A stretch of 64,000 nucleotides of DNA, taken from contig CAZJDV010000003.1 of the NCBI GenBank assembly GCA_964544865.1, positions 1 to 64,000 of the forward strand. The letters are read 5' to 3'. Position numbers and translations under genes: made by a program. This DNA comes from CAZJDV01 sp964544865. GTDB lineage: Bacteria; Chloroflexota; Dehalococcoidia; Lucifugimonadales; CAJWER01. Positions within the stretch are counted from its first letter, which is position 1. Every line of letters starts with the position of its first letter. This document shows, in pieces, positions 1-7,173 of the stretch. The notes under the pieces are model-generated. The model was given only the letters and a program-made list of their open reading frames with translations, was not told the DNA's origin and made no database searches.

Positions 1-2
1 GC

Positions 3-1838
3 TATGCCGACGAGCTTCTGGACCAGTCGAAGATAGACTGGCCCGAGCGGACCAAGACCATGCAGACGAACTGGATCGGGCGCAGCGAAGGCGTCGAGAT
101 CGAGTTCGACGTCTCGCAGTACGGCCTGGACGAGAAGGTACTTAAAACCTACACCACGCGAATAGACACCGTTTTCGGCGTCACCTTCGTCGTGCTGGCG
201 CCCGAGCACCCGATGGTAGAGGCCCTGGCCACCGATGAGCGCCGGGGCGAGGTACGCGCCTACGTGGAGCAGGCGAGGCGCCAGACCGAGGTAGAGCGGC
301 TGTCCGCGGAGAAGGACAAGACCGGGGTCTTCACCGGGGCATACTGCGTCAACAGGCTCAGCGGCGAGCGAATCCCCATCCTGGTGGCCGACTATGTGCT
401 GCTGTCCTACGGCACCGGCGTGGTCATGGGCGTGCCGGCCCACGACCAGCGCGACTTCGACTTCGCCCGGAAGTACGCCCTGCCGATCAGGGTTGTGGTC
501 GCCCCGCCGGACTGGGACGGCGGCGAGCTGCCGGAGGCGTACCTGGAAGAGGGGACGCAGGTGAACTCCGGCGAGTTCGACGGCCTGCCCAGCGGCGAGG
601 GCATGGAACGAATCGCGGACCACGTCGAAGCGCGGGGATTGGGCCGCCGGACCGTCACCTACCGAATGAGGGACTGGCTGATATCCCGCCAGCGCTACTG
701 GGGAACGCCCATCCCCATCATCTACTGCGACGAGTGCGGCACAGTGACGGTGCCCGAGGAGGACCTGCCGGTGGTGCTGCCCGAGGACGCCGAGTTCCTG
801 CCCACGGGCGACTCCCCGCTGGCTCTCCACGAGGGCTTCTTGAACACGCCCTGCCCAGACTGCGGCCGTCCGGCCAAGCGCGAGACCGACACGATGGATA
901 CATTCGTGGACTCGTCGTGGTATTTCCTGCGCTATACGAGCCCTCAATACGCGGACGGTCCTTTCGACCCCGAGGCCGCGAAGGCATGGAACCCCGTGGA
1001 CCAGTACACCGGCGGCGGCGAGCACGCGGTGATGCACCTGCTGTACGCCCGCTTCTTCGTCAAGGCGCTGCGAGACCTGGGACTGGTGGAGTTCGGCGAG
1101 CCATTCCTGCGGCTCTTCAACCAGGGCCACATCATCGCCGACAGCCAGAAGATGAGCAAGTCGCGAGGCAACGTCGTCGCCCCCGACGAGTACGTCGAGA
1201 AGGTCGGCGCCGACACGGTCCGGTGCTACCTGATGTTCCTGGGCCCCTGGGACCAGGGCGGCGACTGGAGAGACGTCGGTCTTAACGGACTCGCCCGATG
1301 GTTGAACCGCGTATGGGAGCTGGCGCAGCGGGATGCCGGTGAGCTCGACGGCTCGGAGATCGGCGAGGGCGCGGCCCGCAACCTGAACCGTGCGATGCAC
1401 CAGACCATTCGGAAGGTCACCGAAGACCTGGATAGGTTCAAGTTCAACACGGCGCTGGCCTCGCTGATGGAGTACAGCAACTCGCTGAACCAGGCCTGGG
1501 AGCGAAAAGGTATCGACTCCAGTAGCTGGGAAGACGCCATCGAGAAGCTACTACTGATGATGACCCCCCTGGCGCCCCACATCTCGGAGGAACTGTGGGA
1601 GCGCACCGGCCACGAGTACAGCATCCACAACCAGAGTTTGCCCGAGTGGGACGCGGCGCTGGCCGCCGACGAGGAGATCACGCTGGTGGTGCAGGTCAAC
1701 GGCCGCCTGCGAGACCGCATCCAGGTCCCCGCCTCGATCAGCGAGGCCGGGGCCACGGAGACCGCCCTAGCAAGCGAAAACNNNNNNNNNNAGGTCATCT
1801 ACGTCCCCAGCAGGCTGGTGAACATCGTGGCGAAGTGA
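3..1838 (+). CDS. leuS: Leucine--tRNA ligase, C-terminal part (5' end outside window)
   Basis: Class I aminoacyl-tRNA synthetase that charges tRNA-Leu in the cytoplasm. The reading frame is already open at position 3 (YADELLDQSK...), so the Rossmann HIGH motif lies upstream of the window. Visible parts are the CP1 editing domain (TTRIDTVFGVT and GVPAHDQRDFDFA), the Cys-rich zinc ribbon (CDECG ... CPDCG) before DTMDTFVDSSWYF, the KMSKS loop (QKMSKSRGN, near 1150), the anticodon-binding helices, and the C-terminal end VIYVPSRLVNIVAK. A 10-N scaffold gap at 1782-1791 sits about 15 codons before the stop. The frame is the same on both sides, and the missing piece is probably a few dozen bases. 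Identity is secure; only the true length is unknown. Confidence 0.97.
   Translation, partial: YADELLDQSKIDWPERTKTMQTNWIGRSEGVEIEFDVSQYGLDEKVLKTYTTRIDTVFGVTFVVLAPEHPMVEALATDERRGEVRAYVEQARRQTEVERLSAEKDKTGVFTGAYCVNRLSGERIPILVADYVLLSYGTGVVMGVPAHDQRDFDFARKYALPIRVVVAPPDWDGGELPEAYLEEGTQVNSGEFDGLPSGEGMERIADHVEARGLGRRTVTYRMRDWLISRQRYWGTPIPIIYCDECGTVTVPEEDLPVVLPEDAEFLPTGDSPLALHEGFLNTPCPDCGRPAKRETDTMDTFVDSSWYFLRYTSPQYADGPFDPEAAKAWNPVDQYTGGGEHAVMHLLYARFFVKALRDLGLVEFGEPFLRLFNQGHIIADSQKMSKSRGNVVAPDEYVEKVGADTVRCYLMFLGPWDQGGDWRDVGLNGLARWLNRVWELAQRDAGELDGSEIGEGAARNLNRAMHQTIRKVTEDLDRFKFNTALASLMEYSNSLNQAWERKGIDSSSWEDAIEKLLLMMTPLAPHISEELWERTGHEYSIHNQSLPEWDAALAADEEITLVVQVNGRLRDRIQVPASISEAGATETALASENXXXXVIYVPSRLVNIVAK
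1782..1791. other. Scaffold gap (10 N) inside leuS
   Basis: Ten N characters replace an unknown stretch near the 3' end of leuS. The flanking protein sequence suggests that only a short piece of the C-terminal domain is missing. Ten Ns is a common placeholder and should not be read as a measured length. Confidence 0.99.
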
Positions 1839-1933
1839 CGGCGGGGGCGGGAAACTTAAGGATTCTTCTCGCGCTGGGCACCACCCGTTGCAGGCGCCAC
1901 CTTCGACTCGTGGGTGGAAGAGAAGACGGTCGG

Positions 1934-2061
1934 CTAAGACAGCTCCACATACGAGGCGGACGAGATCGATTCGGGGATCGGCTCCCCACCCTCGACCAGT
2001 ATCTCCAGGTGCAACCTGACGGCCTCTGCCGTAGCATTATTCGACTCGCATCTTTCTTTGC
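1934..2061 (-). pseudogene. HicB-like antitoxin C-terminal remnant
   Basis: Read on the minus strand, this stretch gives ...ATAEAVRLHLEILVEGGEP followed by IPESISSASYVELS and a TAG stop. The helix followed by a GEPIPE turn resembles the C-terminal end of the HicB/UPF0150 antitoxin fold. No start codon, no N-terminal RNase-H-like strand and no HicA partner are visible, so it reads as a remnant. The assignment rests on a short motif. Confidence 0.4.
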
Positions 2062-2133
2062 GCCGCGGACATTGCTGCACTCACGCATATTCGCTGCGAC
2101 CTGCCCGGTCAAATCGAACCGGGATTGCTCTTC

Positions 2134-3048
2134 ATGATGAGCGCGGTGTATTTTGTATGCCGATACACCGTCGTCCGAACCGCAACGCTCCCGCGGAAAC
2201 ACAATGAGAAACCGTTGAGCGGCACTAATCTAAGCTCTCTCACCAAAACATATGATTTCAGAATCCGGAATTCGTGGAACGATTTGCCTAGCGTTCCAAC
2301 GACTAATCACGACAAGGACCTCCTCAAGATTCTGGTAGATCATGGTTTTGCCGATATCCCTACGCCGGTTCCGCTAGTTGCCAGATACACCAAAGGTCGC
2401 CGATGGACCGATTTGGAGTTTCAATCCTGCTTCGATGCGTGGAGAGCAGGCACTTCGCTTACTTTCGTCGCTGCCGCGCTCAACCGCAACCCTCAAGATA
2501 TGATCTACAAGTTGCTGGCGCGGTGCGAAGAAGAACGTATGCGCGCCACAACGGAAGGCATAGTCAGGGATCTGGTAGGCCGAATCCTCCTAGAAGAATT
2601 TGTGGCTATCGCACTCAACAACGCTGGGGTAGAGTACCTGCGCGAGGACGAATACGATAGCTTGGCTGGAGTCGTGTACGATTTCAGGGCCGATTTGGTG
2701 ATTCCTCATGAGCGCACCCCCAAAGCATTTATCGAGGTACGCAAAAGCAGCGCCCGTCACGCCAGCCTGTACGCGAAGGACAAGTTGTTTTCTGCCATAA
2801 ACTGGAAGGGTCGCCATGAGAATTGTCTAGGTGTGCTTATCGTAGACGCCCCATGGACTGCGACAACCTTGATCGTATTGAGCAGGGTCTTTGACTATGT
2901 TGTTCCGGTTTCCAGGGCTGCCGAGGTTGCCTCCAAAGTTCGGGCTTTCGTCGATGGCGACGATCAAGTAATGCGCTGGTGGATTCAATTTCGGATCATT
3001 GGGGCAAACGACCGAGGCGAAGCCACAATCGCCTCTAACAGCCAATAA
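2134..3048 (+). CDS. Putative PD-(D/E)XK endonuclease-like protein, orphan
   Basis: About 304 aa from ATG 2134; a TTG at 2125 is an alternative start and no clear ribosome binding site settles it. The middle (GRRWTDLEFQSCFDAW ... ALNRNPQDMIYKLL) looks like a small helical DNA-binding module. The C-terminal half has a restriction-nuclease-like core: an Asp in DFRADLVIP, then FIEVRKSS, then a Lys/Asp-rich helix (SLYAKDKLFSAINWKGR) and strand LGVLIVDAPW. The acid-(x)n-E-x-R/K arrangement fits PD-(D/E)XK enzymes. No methyltransferase lies nearby. The gene is visibly more AT-rich than its neighbours, which suggests horizontal acquisition. Substrate unknown; nuclease identity is inferred from motif spacing only. 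Confidence 0.5.
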   Translation: MMSAVYFVCRYTVVRTATLPRKHNEKPLSGTNLSSLTKTYDFRIRNSWNDLPSVPTTNHDKDLLKILVDHGFADIPTPVPLVARYTKGRRWTDLEFQSCFDAWRAGTSLTFVAAALNRNPQDMIYKLLARCEEERMRATTEGIVRDLVGRILLEEFVAIALNNAGVEYLREDEYDSLAGVVYDFRADLVIPHERTPKAFIEVRKSSARHASLYAKDKLFSAINWKGRHENCLGVLIVDAPWTATTLIVLSRVFDYVVPVSRAAEVASKVRAFVDGDDQVMRWWIQFRIIGANDRGEATIASNSQ

Positions 3049-3054
3049 CCCTCC

Positions 3055-3783
3055 TCACGCCACCACTCTGAAGCTGTACGAGATCTTGTTGAGGTCGCCC
3101 TCGGCGAAGCGGGATATGCGCAAGGGGGTTAGATCTACGGTGCGGGGAGCGCCGTCCAGGACCAGCTTGGCCACGCAGATGCCCACCGTCGGCGCGAGCT
3201 TGAAGCCGTGGCCGCTGAATCCCGTGCAGACGTAGAGGCCTTCGACACCCTCTACCCAGTCTATGATCGGGTGCATGTCCGGTATCCGCCTCGCAAGCCG
3301 TTGCCAGATACCCTCCACGTAGTCCATTGAGGGCCTCGTGTTGTAGTTGTCGGGGTCCACCTCGTGCTCGACGTTGCCGTTGCCCACCAGCGTCAGGTCG
3401 GCGCCTTCGGGTCGGAAGTAGGTCAGATTGGCCATGTCCGCGCCGCCCAGATGGCCAGACACCTTTCCCGCGGGCCGGCATATCAGGAACACCTCGTGGC
3501 GGGTGCCCTCCAGCGGCAGCTCGATTCCGTGTTTGCCGAGAAATTTCTTGGACCAGGGCTCCGTGGCGACAACGACGATCGGGGTCTCGTAGCGCTCGGT
3601 AGAGGTCGTGACTGCGGCCACGCGGCCCCCTTCGATCTCGATGTCACGGGCCGGCGACTCCAGCACCACGCTCACGCTTATCTCCCTGACGCGTACCGAG
3701 TACGCCAATGCCGTGCCCGAGTGGTCGGCGTGGCCCGACTCCGGCTCCCACCCAAACGCCTCGCCCTCGTTCAACACGAACGA
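3055..3783 (-). pseudogene. DAO-family FAD oxidoreductase, C-terminal half
   Basis: From about GEAFGWEPESGHAD to the C-terminus this is the substrate/FAD half of a glycine/D-amino-acid (sarcosine oxidase-like) oxidoreductase: PIVVVATEPWSKKFLG, the EGTRHEVFLICRP strand, and the FAD-contacting GLYVCTGFSGHGFKLAPT near the end. The N-terminal Rossmann half with GxGxxG, roughly 140 residues, is absent. Instead the frame runs upstream without a break into rhamnosidase sequence at about 3783. A functional flavoenzyme is therefore not expected. Stop TGA is at 3055-3057. Confidence 0.8.
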
Positions 3784-4781
3784 TGGCGCCAGCTCCGGCG
3801 GCGTCCCGATCACGACCGACCGCCAGCCGGCATCGGCGAAGTCCGGCATATCCCAGCCCGGCATCTCCAGCCTGGCATCGTAGACCTCGCCGTGAATCAG
3901 GTCGGCCTCGCGGACAGCACCGTAGGACGCCCTCCAGCTTTCGTCGCTTCCAACGGTCTGCCTCGAGCCGTCGGCCAGCTCGATCTCGAGTTGGGGCAGC
4001 AGACGTGGCTCGTCGCCTTAGAAGTAGCGCGGCCTGGCACCTATGTAGCCCGCGAACCAGCCGTCGGCGCGGTCCTCGCCGACGGCGTTTTCGCCAGAAC
4101 GGAGGAGGTCCGACACGTCACAGGTGTTGTAGTAGAGCTTGGGATAGTCCGTCCAGCCCGGCGTGAAGCAGTCCTCGCCGACGCGCCGCCCGTTGATGTG
4201 GAGCTCGTATAGCCCCGGGGCCGAGACATATCTACCGCACGCCTGACATTCTGGCGGATCTCGAACGCTTTTCTCAGGTATGCGGCGGGGGCAGGTGGAG
4301 CCTGCTCTCGCCGTCCACGGCGCGGCGTCCGGAGAAGTAGGGCGTGAGGGGGTCAAATGGCTCCCCCTCCTCCTCGTCGTAGTCGATCCACTCGGCCACC
4401 CAGTCGCCGGGATCGAGCCGCCCCATGCTCCAACGGCCGGGGCCGCTCCACGGAGAGGTCACTCCGGCGCCGTCCCAGGTCCGCACCTTCCAGAAGCAGA
4501 CTGCGCGCGAGGTCAGCGACCCGCCTGCGTAGGCAACCTGGGAGGTCTGGTCCGACGCCACTGCTCCGGAGTCCCACAGGTCGCCCAGCTCGTCGTTCAG
4601 ACTTGCCAGGCTGCCGACCGCTAAGACCCGGTACGCCGACTGCACCGCCCCCCGCCGTGGATCGCTCACTTCCCAGGACAGCCGCGGCCGCCTCACGTCG
4701 ATGCCCGAAGGATCGACGTGGTACTCGCATCGTAGATACTGGGGGGGCCAGCGGGCCCGCGATGTGCACTTGATCCGCCAT
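3784..4781 (-). pseudogene. Alpha-L-rhamnosidase (GH78-like) N-terminal region, degraded
   Basis: The start MADQVHIAGPLAP (ATG at 4781) is followed by YLRCEYHVDPSGIDV, RPRLSWEVSD and, further on, GLYELHINGRRVGED, GWTDYPKLYYNTCDV and LLPQLEIELADGS. This order is typical of bacterial alpha-L-rhamnosidase N-terminal domains. Lesions seen: +1 in a 7-C run (4741-4747, plus-strand G); two more frame changes between about 4290 and 4230; an in-frame TAA at 4018-4020 (RYF-stop-GDEPRLL). The catalytic (alpha/alpha)6 domain is absent, because at about 3783 the frame passes into a flavoenzyme fragment. Decayed beyond repair. Confidence 0.8.
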
Positions 4782-4869
4782 GACTCGCCGTGAGCGACTC
4801 TCACGCCGGCCGCAATCACGGCGCGAAACACCGCCGTCCGACAGGTACGAGTAGCCGTACGATTTAGCA

Positions 4870-4875
4870 TATAAT
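4870..4875 (+). promoter_or_regulatory. Candidate -10 element for leuB
   Basis: A perfect TATAAT lies 47 nt upstream of the leuB start in an AT-rich pocket between the rhamnosidase remnant and leuB. No good TTGACA is visible at 16-18 bp spacing, so only the -10 box is claimed. Confidence 0.45.
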
Positions 4876-4922
4876 ACCTCAGACTTTGAGCACCAGGCCA
4901 CGTCAGGCGCGGAGGAAATCAC

Positions 4923-6011
4923 TTGAAATTCAACATCACGGTCCTGCCCGGAGATGGCGTCGGGCCCGAGGTCATCGACGAGGCGGTGAAGGTAATGGAT
5001 GCCGCGGGGACTAGGTATGGCCACGAGTTCGCCCTGCGTTTCGGCCGAATCGGCGGGAACGCGATCGACGACTTCGGCGCCGCCTTGCCGGACGAGACCG
5101 CCGCAATGTGCAAGGACGCAGACGCTATCCTGTTTGGCGCGGTTGGGGGCCCGCAGTGGGACGACCCCCGCGCGACCGTGCGGCCCGAAGATGGCATCCT
5201 GGCCCTCCGCAAGGACCTGGACCTGTACGCGAACCTGAGACCCATAAAGGTCTTCCCCTCTCTGATCAACACGAGCCCCATCAAGCCTCATCTCCTCGAG
5301 GGTGTCGACATCATGGTCGTACGGGAGCTGACCAGCGGCCTCTACTTCGGCCGGCCCAAGAAGCTGTGGACCACTACTCGGGGTCGGCGGGGCGTGGACA
5401 CGCTGCGCTACACAGAGAAGGAGATCGAGCGGATCCTGCGGGTGGGCTTCGAGCTGGCCCGAGGGCGGCGCAAGCTGCTGACGTCCATGGACAAAGCGAA
5501 CGTGCTGGCCACCTCCCGGCTGTGGCGCGAGATGGCGGAGGAGATGTCGGCGGAGTACCCCGACGTCGAGCTTGAGCACATCTACGCCGACAACCTGGCG
5601 ATGCAGATCATCCGTAACCCGGCCCACTACGATGTCATCGTTGGCGAGAACACGTTCGGGGACATCATCTCCGACGAGGCGGCTGTCCTGGCCGGCTCCC
5701 TGGGTATGCTGCCCTCCGCCAGCCTATCCGACTTGCCGGGCGGCGGCGGCGGGAGAACCGCCCTGTACGAGCCCATCCACGGCAGCGCTCCAGACATCGC
5801 GGGGCAGGGCATCGCCAACCCCATCGGCACTATCCTGAGCATGGCCATGATGCTCCGCCACTCCCTGGGCCTGGAGGAGGAGGCGGCGGCTGTGGAACGG
5901 TCGGTTGAGGGCGTCCTGGACGAGGGATACCGCACGCCGGACGTCGCGGCGGACGGCGGCGACGTGGTCAAGACGACGAAGATGGGCGACGTCATCGCGG
6001 GGCTGGTTTAG
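4923..6011 (+). CDS. leuB: 3-isopropylmalate dehydrogenase
   Basis: Oxidatively decarboxylates 3-isopropylmalate with NAD+ in leucine biosynthesis; cytosolic. 362 aa, normal family length. Diagnostic segments: N-terminal ITVLPGDGVGPEV, the substrate-binding Arg in VVRELTSGLYFG, DKANVLATSRLWREM, the Mg-binding YADNLAMQI ... GENTFGDIISDEAA, and the NAD-binding HGSAPDIAGQGIANP. It starts with TTG at 4923, supported by GGAGG at 4911-4915 seven bases upstream. It is intact although flanked on both sides by pseudogenes. No other leu genes are adjacent. Confidence 0.96.
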   Translation: MKFNITVLPGDGVGPEVIDEAVKVMDAAGTRYGHEFALRFGRIGGNAIDDFGAALPDETAAMCKDADAILFGAVGGPQWDDPRATVRPEDGILALRKDLDLYANLRPIKVFPSLINTSPIKPHLLEGVDIMVVRELTSGLYFGRPKKLWTTTRGRRGVDTLRYTEKEIERILRVGFELARGRRKLLTSMDKANVLATSRLWREMAEEMSAEYPDVELEHIYADNLAMQIIRNPAHYDVIVGENTFGDIISDEAAVLAGSLGMLPSASLSDLPGGGGGRTALYEPIHGSAPDIAGQGIANPIGTILSMAMMLRHSLGLEEEAAAVERSVEGVLDEGYRTPDVAADGGDVVKTTKMGDVIAGLV

Positions 6012-6029
6012 CCGGTCGCGGGGAGAACC

Positions 6030-6546
6030 ATGCAGGCCATGTCGATAGAGCTACCGAAGTGAGAGCCCTGCCCGTTCTGTGAAAACCTGGCGGGCAGAGT
6101 AACCGCCGATAGCGACCGGACGAAAAAGTGGGCGTTCGTGGAGCGGGTCGACCTTGCGGCGGCCTTTGTTAACCCCTACGAACACCGCCTGGGGGCCGTT
6201 CTAGTGGTCCCGACACGCCACGCCTCGACGGTTCTGGACCTCACCGAGCCCGAGTCCGAGTCCCTCGCGCGCCTGGTGCGAAAAGTCGCCCACGCCATCC
6301 ACGCTGCGTTCGGACCGGCGGGGCTCAACATATACCAGAACAATGGGGTCGCGAGCGGCTAGCAAATCCCGCACTATCACGTGCATGTGGTGCCCCGGTA
6401 CCCGGGCGAGCGCCCGGATGAGCTGTTCTCAATGGGCGACCCTGATCGCATTCGAAGAGCGAGCGAAGATCGCCGAGAATATCGCCAAGCACATGCGGGA
6501 ATTCGACCTGCTTGACTCTCGTTCCAGCCCTACTCCCCCATCTTAA
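6030..6546 (+). pseudogene. HIT family hydrolase, interrupted
   Basis: Reading through stops gives MQAMSIELPK-stop-EPCPFCENLAG, then VNPYEHRLGAVLVVPTRH, AFGPAGLNIYQNNGVASG-stop-QIPHYHVHVVPRYPG. This is a histidine-triad protein with the N-terminal zinc-finger-like CPFC and the HxHxH catalytic loop. Lesions: TGA at 6060-6062; TAG at 6360-6362 where the family has Gln; and a probable frameshift near 6440-6455, because the expected C-terminal helix (ERAKIAENIAKHMREFD) continues in another frame. HIT proteins hydrolyse nucleotide phosphoramidates or dinucleotides. A second, intact HIT gene lies at 27541. Confidence 0.8.
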
Positions 6547-6556
6547 GGATGATGTC

Positions 6557-6997
6557 TCACTCCTCCTTCGTGATCGGGTGGACCGATATGCGAGGGCGCG
6601 TGAGCAGCGAGCAGTTCTCCAGCGCGGGTGTGGCCTTGATCTGCGCCAGGGTAACGGGACTGGGCAGTTCAGCGTCACCTTTGATGTCCACCATAAACCA
6701 GGTAAGGTTCTCCGGCGTGCTCTTTGGGTCCGGATGCTCGGATTCGGGGTCCCATGCAGTGTCGTCGGGATACCTGCCTCGCACCACATCCGCGATGCCG
6801 ACCACCGACTTGGACTTGGCGCCAGAGTGATAGATCAGCACCCTGTCTCCTTTCTTGACCTCGTCGCGTAAATAGTTCCGCGCCTGGTAGTTGCGCACGC
6901 CGTCCCACTCCGCCGTACTTTTCTCCTCGCCCATCAGGTCCGAGAACGAGTATGCCGAGGGCTCGGACTTGAATAGCCAGTAACCTTGCTGTGCCAT
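6557..6997 (-). CDS. EVE domain-containing protein
   Basis: 146 aa, a whole single-domain EVE (PUA-like) protein: MAQQGYWLFKSEPSAYSF, EWDGVRNYQARNYLRDEV, VKKGDRVLIYHSG, VGIADVV and a C-terminal LENCSLLTRPRISVHPIT. EVE domains are thought to bind modified bases in DNA or RNA. The ATG at 6997 is preceded by a GGGGGAG ribosome binding site. Longer upstream in-frame codons read as non-homologous sequence, so the internal start was chosen. The gene is divergent from the oxidoreductase at 7174. Confidence 0.88.
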   Translation of the reverse strand: MAQQGYWLFKSEPSAYSFSDLMGEEKSTAEWDGVRNYQARNYLRDEVKKGDRVLIYHSGAKSKSVVGIADVVRGRYPDDTAWDPESEHPDPKSTPENLTWFMVDIKGDAELPSPVTLAQIKATPALENCSLLTRPRISVHPITKEE

Positions 6998-7173
6998 ATC
7001 GCTATGCTCCCCCGCGAACGATCTAAGTTTCTCGGCCCAGGTTGCCAGGCTGTGATAACGACATTTGCAATTTGGACCGTGCGAGGTGAGAATACCATGG
7101 AGGGCGCCGGGTTGTCCCACGGGACCGGTCGCGGGTTTCCTCACTGCGGCGAATCTAAGCAGGAGTGACAACG

